The notes under the pieces were generated by a model. It had not been told where the DNA came from. It made no database searches and worked only from the letters and a program-made list of their open reading frames with translations. Positions 1-10,638 of a DNA stretch of 64,000 bases are shown in pieces; position 1 is the first letter of the stretch, and the number at the start of each line of letters is the position of its first letter. A program made the translations under genes and the position numbers. Source of the stretch: Petunia secreta (taxonomy: Eukaryota > Streptophyta > Magnoliopsida > Solanales > Solanaceae); NCBI GenBank assembly GCA_029990175.1, contig JARKIP010000049.1:8720001-8784000 (forward strand), in the 5' to 3' direction.

Positions 1-1959
1 ACCAAGCTGACTCAGAAAGCAGTTAAATTTCAGTGGTCAGATGCGTGCGAGCAGAGTTTTCAGGAATTGAAAAAGAGATTGACTACTGCACCTGTGTTAA
101 CGTTGCCGACGAGTTTAGGTGGATTCACGGTGTATTGTGATGCCTCTAGAGTAGGGCTTGGTTGTGTTCTCATGCAAGAAGGAAAGGTTGTTGCCTATGC
201 TTCCAGGCAGTTGAAAAACCACGAGAAGAACTACCCCACTCACGACTTAGAGCTTGCAGCAGTAGTATTTGCTTTAAAAATATGGAGACACTACTTGTAT
301 GGTGAGCATTCTGATATATATACAGACCATAAGAGTCTCCAGTACATTTTCAAGCAAAAGGAGTTAAATTTGAGGCAGAGAAGGTGGCTCGAGCTGTTGA
401 AGGATTATGACATCAATATCCTTTACCATCCGGGCAAAGCTAATGTCGTAGCAGACGCACTCAGCAGAAAGTCAATGGGTGTCTTAGCTCATTTATCAAT
501 TCAGAGGAGACCGTTAGGCCGAGAAGTGCAAAAGCTGGCAAATGACGGGATCAGACTGGATGAGACAGAAGGAGGAGATATGGTTGCTTATGCCTTGGCA
601 CGCTCATCACTAGTTGTACATGTTAAGGCTAAGCAAGATGAGGATCCGTACTTGGTGAAAATAAAAGAGGGAGTCAGGAATAAAGAAATCACAGCTTTCA
701 CTCTTGGAAGCGATGGAGTTTTGAAGCTAAATGACAGGTTATGTGTACCAGATGTGGATGATCTCAGAAAAGCCATCATGGAAGAAGCTCACAGCTCGAG
801 ATACTCTATTCACCCAGGTGCTACTAAAATGTATCAAGATTTGAAGGATTTGTATTGGTGGAAAGGCATGAAAAAGCAAGTGGTAGATTATGTGGCTAAA
901 TGTTTGAATTGTCAGCAAGTCAAGCAGAGCATCAAAGGCCGGGTGGTCTACTTCAGGATATAGAGATACCGCAGTGGAAATGGGAAGCGATAAATATGGA
1001 TTTTGTGGTAGGCTTGCCTCGCACGTACCGTAAGCATGATTCAATTTGGGTGATTGTAGACAGACTCACAAAGTCAGCTCATTTTCTGCCAGTGAAGACA
1101 ACAGACAGTGCAGAACAGTATGCTCAGTTGTACATCAAGGAAATTGTTAGGTTGCATGGCACCCCAGTCTCGATTATCTCTGACAGAGGTCCGCAGTTTA
1201 CCGCTCATTTTTGGCAAGCTTTCCAGAAAAGGTTGGGAACCAAGGTCAACTTGAGCACCGCTTTCCATCCGCAGACTGATGGTCAGGCAGAAAGGACCAT
1301 TCAGACCCTCGAGGATATGTTGCGAGCTTGTGTTATAGATTTTGGTGGTAACTGGGATGATCACTTGCCGCTCATTGAGTTTGCCTACAATAACAGCTAT
1401 CAGGCTAGTATTGGGATGGCTCCGTATGAGGCGCTATATGGGCGTAGATGTAGATCTCCAGTGGGCTGGTTCGAACCAGTAGAGGTGCCGTTACTTGGCC
1501 CAGAGTTTGTTTATGAGGCTTTAGAGAAAGTCCAGCTAATTAGAGAAAGGCTTAAAACGGCTCAGAGTCGTCAAAAGTCTTATTCTGATAAGAGGCACAG
1601 AGACTTAGAGTTTAATGTAGGCGATATGGTATTCCTAAAAGTGTCACCTATGAAGGGGGTTATGAGGTTCGGTAAGAGGGGCAAGCTTAGTCCTAGATTT
1701 ATCGGACCTTATGAAATTTTGAGCAAGAAGGGTAATGTGGCTTATGAGTTAGCTTTGCCAGTTGAGTTATCTTCGGTCCATCCTGTTTTTCACGTGTCTA
1801 TGTTAAGAAAGTACATCCATGATGAGTCACATGTTATTCCTTCCAACACCATAGAAATTAATACAGACTTGAGTTACGAAGAGGTACCAATCCAGATTCT
1901 TGATAGGCAAGTCAGAAAGTTAAGAACAAAAGATATAGCTTCGGTGAAAGTATTGTGGC
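1..1959 (+). pseudogene. Chromovirus-type Ty3/gypsy pol fragment: RT end, RNase H, integrase, start of chromodomain
   Basis: The window opens in frame 1 inside a gypsy polyprotein. Seen in order: the end of the RT connection, an RNase H domain (FTVYCDAS, TDHKSL, ADALSRK, nt about 115-470), an integrase zinc-binding H-H-C-C module (SIHPGATK...CLNCQQ, nt about 800-915), then the integrase core in frame 3 with its D,D,E residues (MDFVVGLP, SDRGPQF, DGQAERT, nt about 995-1300) and the GPY/F-like module ending at HVSMLRKY. The frame changes near nt 930-950, consistent with loss of one base, so this copy is dead. Reading continues to nt 1959, where it is cut by the LTR of another element. The end of the same coding region resumes at 23199. 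The 5' part of the element is outside the window. Confidence 0.9.
1955..1959. repeat. Left target-site duplication of the Tat element (GTGGC)
   Basis: GTGGC immediately before the LTR start TGTTGACACC at 1960 is repeated exactly after the 3' LTR at 23194-23198. A 5-bp duplication is typical of Ty3/gypsy integration. Confidence 0.95.
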
Positions 1960-4900
1960 TGTTGACACCCAATTTTGTCCTTCACATTTCACAATTTATC
2001 GTACAAAGCTTCGAAAATGCAATATTAATTTTCGGACAAAACTGCGTCAATTATCATGCATTTATCCATATTGCCAACGTCCTATCTATATACATACATA
2101 CATACTCAAAAGCGATTATATTACATAAATACGCCATTTAAGTCATTTTTGAAGTGATAGTACAATTTTGTAAACATTTATGCAATTTATGTACTTAAAT
2201 ATCCATTTTTTACAAGTATTTACATTCGATTAATGTTGCATAAATTCATTTATAATTATTTAGAATCAATTATTATTTTTAAAGTCTACAATATTAATCA
2301 TCATGTTTTTCTTATGACATTAGCATTTTTTTTTTATTGGCTAATTATACTCAAATACACATTTTTTGCAATTGTTTACATTCAATTGATATTACATAAA
2401 ATTATTTAAAATAAATTATTATATCTTCTAAGCCTATAATATTTCTCCTTATATTTTTATTAATCTTCTCTTATTTATTGGTATTTTTAAAGCTAATTAT
2501 TGACCAAATATACCCCCATATACTCGAAATATACAGCATATATACGCATAAATATATATAAAACACATATTATATATACATGTCATATTATTTGGGATCC
2601 ACACATACACACATCTGCCACGCAGACCCGCGTGGCACCTTCTCAACCAATCACCCCTACACGTCAGCCCCCACTACCATTTTTCCAAAATTTTCCTTTA
2701 ACCCAAACACTCCCCTTGCCCACTTCAAACCCTAAAATCATTTCCCTTCCCCACACCCCTTTGACCAGCCGCCACCTTACTATCTCTCTCCCCTTTGCTC
2801 CTATTCAGCCCAAATACACTCGTATCCACCCCAATCTCCACCCACACTCCATCATCTCCACAAATCTAAAAGGGAGATAGAAGATTTTGGCAATTACAAC
2901 GAATTCTCAGCAAGAATCAAGCAAATTACACACGAACAAGGCAAGAACTTAAGATTTCAACAATCACGGACATCATGGTGATAAGTATCTTTTACCCCTT
3001 TTCTCAATTCATTTTAGTTCCCTGAAATTAAGTGATTTGGTTTCAACCACTTTATTTGCTAGGATTTTAAAATAGTAAAATAATAGTTGATTAAGAAATA
3101 CCAATTTATTCTCTTGAAATATAACATATGCTAAGAAATGATAAAGGATAAAATAGGTACAGCGGGATCAAAGCCAAAACATGAATAGAATTTGACTTAG
3201 TTTAGGCTGCTCTTATCATTTTTTTTACCTCACGCAATTTGCACACACTCTTGCACAATATAAAAATGTACTTTTACTCCATTCTTTTTATTTTGTTTGA
3301 TGGCACTTTAAAGTACAAACTCTTTGTTTGGATTTTGCTCCTTTAGCAAACTGTACGAATGTATAGTCCCATATTTCACAAGTGCAGATTCTTTGTTTGA
3401 ATTTTGATTGAATTAATATTATTTTAGGATGTGGAATCATTGAAAGTTAGTATACATTTTCATATAGTTCTGAAATTAATTATGTACTTACATAGAAAAG
3501 GAAAATAGACATGTTTGGATCAAAATACATTAAGTCGAACCAGCCTGTGAGTGTTTACACGTTTCTGACTTAAAAGTGTATGTGTGATAGCTTTTAAATT
3601 TCGAAAATAATGTTTAATTAGGCTTTATTTATGGAAATAGACCTTTTATGATATTATTTGATTGAAAACCAATTTGCCTTGTGATTATCTCTTACCTTAA
3701 ATCTTTTACCAAATTTTATTTTACCCTTTTCACACTAGGTAATTAAGACCTTAAACCCCTGTCCACTACTATATAAACCAGTTCCCTCAAGCCCTTAGGG
3801 GACACTCTAGGGACGCTAAAAAAAAACACTTGATAATACTCCCCTCTTCATTCTGAAAAAAGGGCAAGAATTCTCTGCACCTCTTTTTCTGGTGAACTCT
3901 CTGGTGCAACCTTTGAAAACGCGAGCTGTTGAAAAACTTCGCTTTATCCTCTGTCTAATCTGTTGCTAAGGTATAATCCTTAATGAAAACTTGGGATTTG
4001 ATTGTTTAGAATGTTAGGCAGAGTGTTAATCATGGCATGTCTTTTTTCTTTGGGCTTGCGTCTGGACCTTCTTTGGTCACATCTAACCTTCTTTTGTAGC
4101 TTATCCTGGATAACCTATAAAGGTTATACCAATACTCTATCCACAGGTGATTAAGTTATTACAAAGAGGTCAAGGCCTTAGCACAATAACATGTTTCATG
4201 CAGGGAAGTCAACCTTAGAGCTATTAGCTATAAATATTGTTGAGTTCAAGCAGTTGTTATGGTGTTTACAGGGCACCTTTCTATGTCTTTCTTAAATCTT
4301 TGTAGACCCTATGTTATTGTATTTGATAGAGCTTTCCTGTTTGTATGTAAGATATACAATGTGCTAAGTTGAAGTGCGAAAATGATATAGTGCATTAGGC
4401 ACTACATTGGTGGCAATATGCAGTAGACTAGGACAGGTAAAATGCTGTAATAAACAGTGGTAGAACGCAGCAATGATCACTTCTCTGTTTCGGCTATCCA
4501 GGGGCCTATCTTAACCTTACTTATTTCGTTTTTGTGCATATACAATCAGTTTAAAGTGAAGGTATTTTATACAAGATCTGAAACTAGTGTTATTAAAGTG
4601 TAAAACAGGTCTTTCTAAAGCTGAAATTATAAGGGGCTGAATCTGAATTTTTTTTCGAATCAGGGGTTATTTTTGCAAAACAGCCTTAATTGAGGCTTAT
4701 TTCTGCAAAATTGGGTCACTGGCTATTTCAAAAATCTGGGCCAGATTCTTTTTGAAGGAGCAAACATGATTTTTAAAGCGAAAATACCTTCTTTACACTA
4801 ATTGATAGTGTAAAAGGGGGAAATGTATGAGCTTCAAGGGATCAAGCCGTACAAAATATATAAGTGGCTATTTTTCTTAAGAGGTCTCACAATTGAAGTT

Positions 4901-5882
4901 GCCTAAGCATGAGCTTGCATGAATTTTTTCCTTATAAATGTCAACTATGCTATTTTAACCTATTTACTTGCATGAACTCTTATTGTGTGCATAAATATTT
5001 CTTTGTTAAATATTTTAAGTCTTTATATGCTAAAGTGCTTTTTAAATATATACCTACATATGTATAAAGTAATAAATAAATCCATATTTTCAAAAATACG
5101 ATCCCAAAAGTAAAAGAGCCATTTGGACCAGTACTTGACAATTAATGTCAAAATACCACCTCCAAAATGGCTAATATCCCATTAATACGATAACCCTCAT
5201 TTTGTCTCTTACATTATGGTTATAGTATTTATGGGAAAGTAAAAAGTTTCCTACGTTATTTCATAAATATACATGCATTCCAGATTTTGCAGAAGTAACC
5301 CAATTTTGAACAGTCCTTGAATTTTTAGCTCTCTGGAAATTGGAAGCTTAAATCAAGTTTAATATTGCGGTTAGGCAGTAATTTCAGGTCGTTTGTGCAA
5401 ATCTTAGCATTCATCACAAAGTCTCTTACGTAAACATAATAAATCGATATTTTGCATAGCATGTTCTGTTCTTAGTTTGACTTGATATTTTGGCCTAATT
5501 TCATTAAAGAAATATTAGAAGTGATTCTTAAACCCATAGACTAGTTTTGCTTTATAGTATAACTATTTTTTTTTGTGATAACATGTCTTTCTCATATTTT
5601 TGCCTTGTAATCCCAAAATTCAAACTCGGTCGGGAACCACTTTTAGTGGGACTCGGGAAGTGCCTAATACCTTCTCCCCGAGTCATAAGGGCTTCTTACC
5701 CTAAGATCTTTGCTAGCAAGACCTACCCGGAGTTTAACTTTAGATACTTAGAAGCTTTAGGTGCCCTAATACACCTTATACGAATTTGTTAGGTGGCGAC
5801 TCCAACATTGACTCAACCGAGTCACCTAGTCAAACCCTACCCTTTGAACTCGCTCCGAGCTTCGAAAAAATGGGGTGCGACA
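1960..5882 (+). mobile_element. 5' LTR of the Tat element
   Basis: 3923 bp, starting TGTTGACACCC and ending GGGTGCGACA, matched almost base for base by 19272-23193. It is AT-rich with a C-rich stretch near 2610-2870, and a TATA box at 3770-3777 that probably marks the start of R. Open frames inside it (such as 2500-2880 and 5547-5792) show no protein-family features and are not called genes. Confidence 0.95.
3770..3777 (+). promoter_or_regulatory. Probable TATA box of the 5' LTR promoter
   Basis: TATATAAA lies in a CTACTATATAAACCAG context. It is followed by a pyrimidine-rich leader with GGGACACTCTAGGGACGC, which fits a start site 25-35 bp downstream. The same position in the 3' LTR (21082-21089) reads TACATAAA. 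Confidence 0.6.
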
Positions 5883-5885
5883 GAA

Positions 5886-5903
5886 TGGCGACTCCGCTGG
5901 GGA
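5886..5903 (+). promoter_or_regulatory. Primer binding site of the Tat element
   Basis: TGGCGACTCCGCTGGGGA begins three bases after the LTR end. A PBS starting TGG pairs with the CCA end of a tRNA. Ogre-like elements are known to use a tRNA-Arg primer with a closely similar sequence, so tRNA-Arg is inferred rather than proven here. Confidence 0.75.
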
Positions 5904-6606
5904 TTTATAGTCCTAACCACAACGGGTTTTTCTTTTTGGGATATTTTAATTAATTGTATTATTTTGCTTATTATTTTGCTTATTATTTTACTAACTTGTT
6001 TTCTTTTTTGTTTTCTTTCTTTATTTTATTATTTGTATGAAATATCTTTGTTTTCTTTATTTGATTGTATGAAATATTCCTTGTAATATTTATTAGCATT
6101 TTCACTCATACTCCTCCACTTCTGGAAACGACACTTTGCACACACACGAGCGATTACGTGGATCTCACGGTCGCTTCACCTCAAAAAACCCTTTAGGGGG
6201 GACGGTTGGGATAAGTTGGTCCGTGGTACAACCAACAATTCCAAACGTTCCCACCCCTTGGTTGTCCACCTCGGGGAACCGTGTCTAGAATTACACCACT
6301 CTTGAGATGTAATATGCATGCATCATGCCGTAGGAAGGGCTTCCCGTAAGCCGACTAGTCTTCAACTTGTTAAGACAACTTGACGGGTTTTTGTAACCCC
6401 GAAAAGACGTTTAAACATGCTTACATGCATTGAAAAAAAAAAAAAAAAAAAAAAAAAAAGAAGAAAGAAAAAGAGAAAGGAAAGAAAGAAAGAGAAAAAA
6501 AAAGTGAGATGAAAATAAATACACATTTTGATCGTCCAATTGTTCTCAAAAAGGGGTTAGGAATTTTCTTTTAATCATTTGTCTTTTCTTTTCTTTTTAG
6601 GACACC
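5904..6606 (+). other. 5' leader of the Tat element
   Basis: This untranslated leader lies between the PBS and the first ORF. It holds T-rich repeats of TTATTTTGC near 5961-5990, a conserved-looking G/C-richer part at 6120-6420, an A27 run at 6433-6459 and a purine tract to about 6503. It ends in a pyrimidine tract and AG (6599-6600), a good splice acceptor six bases before the ORF1a start codon. A possible donor, GTAAGC, is near 6346. Confidence 0.6.
6433..6503 (+). repeat. A27 run followed by a purine-only tract
   Basis: Twenty-seven consecutive A residues (6433-6459) are followed by about 44 bases of A and G (AAG/AAAG repeats). It may reflect slippage. Length should be treated with care because homopolymers are error-prone in sequencing. 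Confidence 0.85.
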
Positions 6607-8145
6607 ATGAGTCAAAAATTTTATCGTTTTGGAATGGCTTTGGGTGCACCTCCTATGCTGACCAACTGGTGGAACAACTTATCACTGGGTGAACAAACGG
6701 AAGTCCGTAAACACTTAGGGCATTTGGTGTCTTTGCTAGAAATGGAACCGTGTAGAGAAATGATTGAAGCATCAGTAACGTTCTGGGATGAAGAATCAAA
6801 TGTGTTTAGATTTGGAGACGTCGAGTTAACACCTTTGCTAGAAGAAATAGGGGGGTTCATATCACATTCGGGCATAAACAAACATCGTTGGCAAGGAGGT
6901 CGCATTTTGGCTCCCAGCGTTCCTACACCACAGGAGTTCCGTGATAAATTGGGGATGGTAGCGGACGTTGATGTGGGGTTTTTGCAACAAAAGAAAATAC
7001 CTTTTTCCTATCTTTATAATAAATTCGGGTACTTGACCGCTTTTGACAATCATAAAGGAGAATTCACATCCTATAGTGATTGGAGGAGAGCTAGACCATT
7101 TGCATTTGCTGTTTGTTTCCTAGGGGTAATGGTATTTCCTGAAAGCTCGGATCACAACATATGTTCGAAGCTTATCATGGTTACCGACGCGGTGTTCAAT
7201 GGGATTGATGGTTATCGACACACTATAGTCCCTATGATTGTAGCAGACATCTATCGGGCTTTGGGTTGTTGTAAAAAGGGAGCAAAATATTTTCAAGGAT
7301 GTAATCTTCTGTTGCAAGCATGGTTCAAGGAGCATTTAAGGAAGGTGAACGGTGCGCAAGAATTGTTCAAACCAACTGGTTCGAATTACTTGATTGGAGA
7401 ACGGTACGGGGTTCCAAAATTCAAGCAGCCAAGCAGCACGGAGAAATGGGTAAAACTGTTTGAAAACATAACGGAGGACTCAATCCAATGGATGTTCACT
7501 TGGTTTCCTTCACCAGACTTTATCATCAGCTCTGAGAAAGCGTCTTTTGTGATACTTATGGGATTACGAGGCCTCCAACCCTATCAACCTCTAAGGGTGA
7601 TGAGGCAAGCAGGGAGGAAGCAAATCATCCCAATTATACCAGACACGAAAGCCTACCAAGTCGATTATACTGGAGACCTAGTTCCACATTTCAAAAGCAT
7701 TAGAAAATCCTGGTTAGGAAGGCAAGTCATGGAAGAGCCGACATTAGCACCAGACAGATACAATGCAGGATGTGAACCAAATTACATCAGTTGGTTGCGT
7801 TCTAGCATAAAAGGGAATGTGGTAGTAGGACCAAGCCAAGGGAATGACATCAGAGACAGAGAAGCAGAGGCTCAAATTCGATACCGTGAGTTCATGCTGA
7901 AAGCCATTAAAATAGACAAAGAAAATAAAGAAGAGATCGAGACGTGGAAAAACCGTGCATTGGATTTGGAAGGAAAAGTAGAAGTGTTAGGAGCAAAGCT
8001 TGAACAATGGAATTCGGAATGTGCCGAAATAGATATCCTGCACTTAATTACGGCCAAGGGGTATTTGACCAAAGCTATGGAGGAGATAAAGGAGGTCGCC
8101 CGAGAAGCAAAGAGAGCCAGGCTGGAGAAGGAGCATGTTGATTAG
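6607..8145 (+). CDS. ORF1a of the Tat element (first of two related ORF1 proteins)
   Basis: 512 residues, ATG at 6607 just after a splice-acceptor-like AG. The protein has no gag, protease or pol motif. Its N-terminal half has a helical pattern with conserved blocks LTPLLEEIGGF (about residue 80) and IVPMIVADIYRAL, followed by CKKGAKYFQGCNLLLQAW near residues 208-240. The last 80 or so residues are charged and likely coiled-coil (KENKEEIETWKNRALDLEGK). The second ORF (8469-10121) has the same blocks in the same order, so the two are paralogues. Ogre/Tat elements are known to carry an ORF of unknown function upstream of gag. The pattern resembles the plant mobile domain/DUF7745-type proteins, but that family name is from memory. 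Function unknown; possibly RNA or nuclear targeting. Confidence 0.8.
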   Translation: MSQKFYRFGMALGAPPMLTNWWNNLSLGEQTEVRKHLGHLVSLLEMEPCREMIEASVTFWDEESNVFRFGDVELTPLLEEIGGFISHSGINKHRWQGGRILAPSVPTPQEFRDKLGMVADVDVGFLQQKKIPFSYLYNKFGYLTAFDNHKGEFTSYSDWRRARPFAFAVCFLGVMVFPESSDHNICSKLIMVTDAVFNGIDGYRHTIVPMIVADIYRALGCCKKGAKYFQGCNLLLQAWFKEHLRKVNGAQELFKPTGSNYLIGERYGVPKFKQPSSTEKWVKLFENITEDSIQWMFTWFPSPDFIISSEKASFVILMGLRGLQPYQPLRVMRQAGRKQIIPIIPDTKAYQVDYTGDLVPHFKSIRKSWLGRQVMEEPTLAPDRYNAGCEPNYISWLRSSIKGNVVVGPSQGNDIRDREAEAQIRYREFMLKAIKIDKENKEEIETWKNRALDLEGKVEVLGAKLEQWNSECAEIDILHLITAKGYLTKAMEEIKEVAREAKRARLEKEHVD

Positions 8146-8468
8146 TTTAAGTGTCATTTTTGTATTTTTGTTTTTTTTCAAAAAGAGTCTTCATGTATTG
8201 AATTCTAAAGATTATTTAGAAATTATGAGAACAATTGGCAACAAAGTGTGTATTTATTTTCTTTTTGCATCATGACAAACCTAGGAAGGCTAGACGTCCT
8301 TGGCACGTCCTAGTCCATTAATAAACCTCGTCCAAAACGTCAGAAGGTCCATGACCCGAAAATGACAAATATTCATAAAATGATTGCGCCAATTGTTGAT
8401 TGTTTGCTTGAAGATTAATCAAAATATTAGGATTATTTCTTTTTAAACTTTTGTTTTGTTTTCAGACT
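8146..8468 (+). other. Spacer between ORF1a and ORF1b
   Basis: AT-rich with no ORF. It ends in a long T-rich tract and TTTTCAG (acceptor AG at 8464-8465) three bases before the ORF1b start codon. It may be an intron or an untranslated spacer. Confidence 0.5.
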
Positions 8469-10121
8469 ATGGCTGCAAAAGGTTCACTCCAGTTCGACTC
8501 AGTGGCTCAAGCCCCCTATGTGCTCAAACTTTGGTGGGAGGATTTGACCAAAGCTAGCAAAGAAAGAGTTCGATCGCTACTAGGCGATTTGTTGTCTCTT
8601 ATGTGGTACGAGACAGTTCCTGGTTTGGTTGAGGCAGCTGCTCATTTTTGGGATTACAAGAGGGCAGTTTTCCACTTCAATGGCATAGATTTAGCACCAA
8701 TGATAGAAGAGATCGCAGGTTTATCCGGCTTGGCACCTGACCCAGAGACTTTGATTTGTCCCCGAAGGGTGGAACCCGAAGAATTCTTCAACTTTCTGGA
8801 GGTTCCCCAGGAACCATACTATAACGGTGTTCAAAATGCAAGGGTAACTTTAGAGTTTTTGTACTCCAGATTCGGAGACACTACCCTTCGGTATGACTTC
8901 CCAGGAGCATCCGAAGTTGAAGATTGGCCACGAACCGAGTCCGTTGCTTTCACCATTGCCTTCTTAGGAGCTGTGATTTTCCCTGAAAAAGGAGGAAAAA
9001 TCCACACAGGGATAGCGTTGGTGGTCGAGATATTGCGTAGGGACATTAACAGGCGTCGAGTGGGTTTGATTCCAATGATCGTGGGAGATATTTATCGAGC
9101 TTTGACTAAATGTAAGAAAGGAGCAGATTATTTCGAGGGTTGCAATCTCTTATTGCAAATATGGTTGATCGAGCATCTCCAAAAGCTCGAGGCGCCCCCA
9201 TCTGCGCCAATAGCCCATACACCTGATGGTATCATGACACACTCACTTCGCATGACTGGCACTCTGCAATGGGAAAAGCCCTTAGATATGAGTGGATGGT
9301 TCGACAAGCTTAATCAATTGCGAGAGAAAGACGTACAGTGGGTGATAAAACATTGCGTCTGTTTTATAGTTTCCATTCAAAGCCAAGACGCTACTTTTCT
9401 GACATTGATCGGGCTGCGAGGGACTCATCACTACATCCCTTTGAGGATTCTCAGACAAGTAGGAACGATGCAATCAACCCCTAGACTAGCAGAAGGGAGG
9501 AACCTCAACACCGAAATAGGCAACATGGATGGAGTTACACGAGAAATGATTCTGACCATATGGGAGAAGAGAAAGACTAGACAATTCTGCCATCACCAAG
9601 ATGATAGGGTTAAACCCCAGGCTGTCTTAGCTTATCCTCACTGGCTTGAGTTCGACAAACAGCGATTCCTATCTAATAAACCCATACTCAAAAGAAGAAT
9701 CGAAGCCACCAACTTTGAAGAAAAATACAAAAAGTTGAGAACAAGATATGATCAGAAGAAGGTGGAGCTGAAAGAAACCCAGAATCGAGAAATGAGAAGG
9801 CAATACCAAGGAAAGGCTAAAGAAGAAGAGACCAGGTTTTGGATGAACCAGACAGTGCAACTCCGACATATCGCAGGAAGCCTTAAAGACATCTTGAATT
9901 CCTGGAAAGGACATTTCCTGTCCACGCCACTGGAGGATAAAGAAGTGCTAGGAATACAAATTCTTTCTGCTTGTGCGAAATCTTTGGATGACATACAGTC
10001 TGGGAAAGATCTTCTTGAGTCAGACTTGATGCACTTGGAACCCTTCATAGAAGAAGACCCATCAGAGGAAGAATATGAAGAGGATGCTGATGATGATGTC
10101 GAGGACAAACCAAACGCTTGA
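8469..10121 (+). CDS. ORF1b of the Tat element (second ORF1 paralogue)
   Basis: 550 residues from ATG at 8469 (MAAKGSLQF). An in-frame TTG at 8451 would lie before the acceptor-like CAG, so the ATG is preferred. Shared blocks with ORF1a: LAPMIEEIAGLSG near residue 80, LGAVIFPEKGG, LIPMIVGDIYRAL and CKKGADYFEGCNLLLQIW, then LIGLRG...PLRILRQ matching the ORF1a block MGLRG...PLRVMRQ. The C-terminus has a basic coiled-coil segment (EKYKKLRTRYDQKKVELKE) and a very acidic tail (EEDPSEEEYEEDADDDVED). The overall similarity with conserved Cys and Gly points to an old duplication of ORF1. Function unknown. Confidence 0.8.
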   Translation: MAAKGSLQFDSVAQAPYVLKLWWEDLTKASKERVRSLLGDLLSLMWYETVPGLVEAAAHFWDYKRAVFHFNGIDLAPMIEEIAGLSGLAPDPETLICPRRVEPEEFFNFLEVPQEPYYNGVQNARVTLEFLYSRFGDTTLRYDFPGASEVEDWPRTESVAFTIAFLGAVIFPEKGGKIHTGIALVVEILRRDINRRRVGLIPMIVGDIYRALTKCKKGADYFEGCNLLLQIWLIEHLQKLEAPPSAPIAHTPDGIMTHSLRMTGTLQWEKPLDMSGWFDKLNQLREKDVQWVIKHCVCFIVSIQSQDATFLTLIGLRGTHHYIPLRILRQVGTMQSTPRLAEGRNLNTEIGNMDGVTREMILTIWEKRKTRQFCHHQDDRVKPQAVLAYPHWLEFDKQRFLSNKPILKRRIEATNFEEKYKKLRTRYDQKKVELKETQNREMRRQYQGKAKEEETRFWMNQTVQLRHIAGSLKDILNSWKGHFLSTPLEDKEVLGIQILSACAKSLDDIQSGKDLLESDLMHLEPFIEEDPSEEEYEEDADDDVEDKPNA

Positions 10122-10638
10122 TCAGAGCGCATCTTTGCTTGGCCTTAGTTGGAATTGCAGTCGAGTCATTTCCCTTTTCAGTCGAGTCATTTCCTTTTCA
10201 GTCAAGTTGTTTTCGTCGAGTCATTTCCTTTCCAGTCAAGTTGTTTTTCTTTTTGCAAGATTAGAGATTGTAATAAAGCCAAGCAATTCTATCAATAAAA
10301 TTTCTTGTTTTGGAGTTTATAAAGTTGTTTTGATTATTCTCAAGCAAACAATTGGCGCAAACATTACCTTTAAAAAATCGTCGGTAGGCCTACCTCTGGC
10401 ATAAAAGAGGTCCCCCGCATAATAGGACGCGATTGCATGACATTAACTTGTATATTAAGCTCTCTAAATACTTCGCTCACATTTATCTTTGGCCATTTAT
10501 TTTTCAAGGTTATTTCGCTCCCAATCCCCGAAGGTTGGTTTGTGCATTCTGGCCGAACAGCATTACCGTTTAAGATCCAGAGGATCGATTTCAACACCTC
10601 CCCCTTTACCCACAAAGGCAAGGACGAGACGAAACATC
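10122..10638 (+). other. Spacer between ORF1b and gag
   Basis: Contains three short tandem copies of a TCGAGTCATTTCC motif (about 10162-10230), then AT-rich sequence. The gag frame is open from 10489, but the stretch before the Met at 10639 has no gag similarity. A weak acceptor-like TTTTTCAAG ends at 10508. Confidence 0.5.

Noticed and set aside
2500..2880. 126-residue ORF, also present at 19812-20192
   Set aside because: Lies in the LTR, is Pro/Thr/His-rich by composition only, and its identity at the two sites is explained by LTR identity.
5547..6086. ORFs crossing the LTR end and primer binding site
   Set aside because: They span a structural border and lack any domain.
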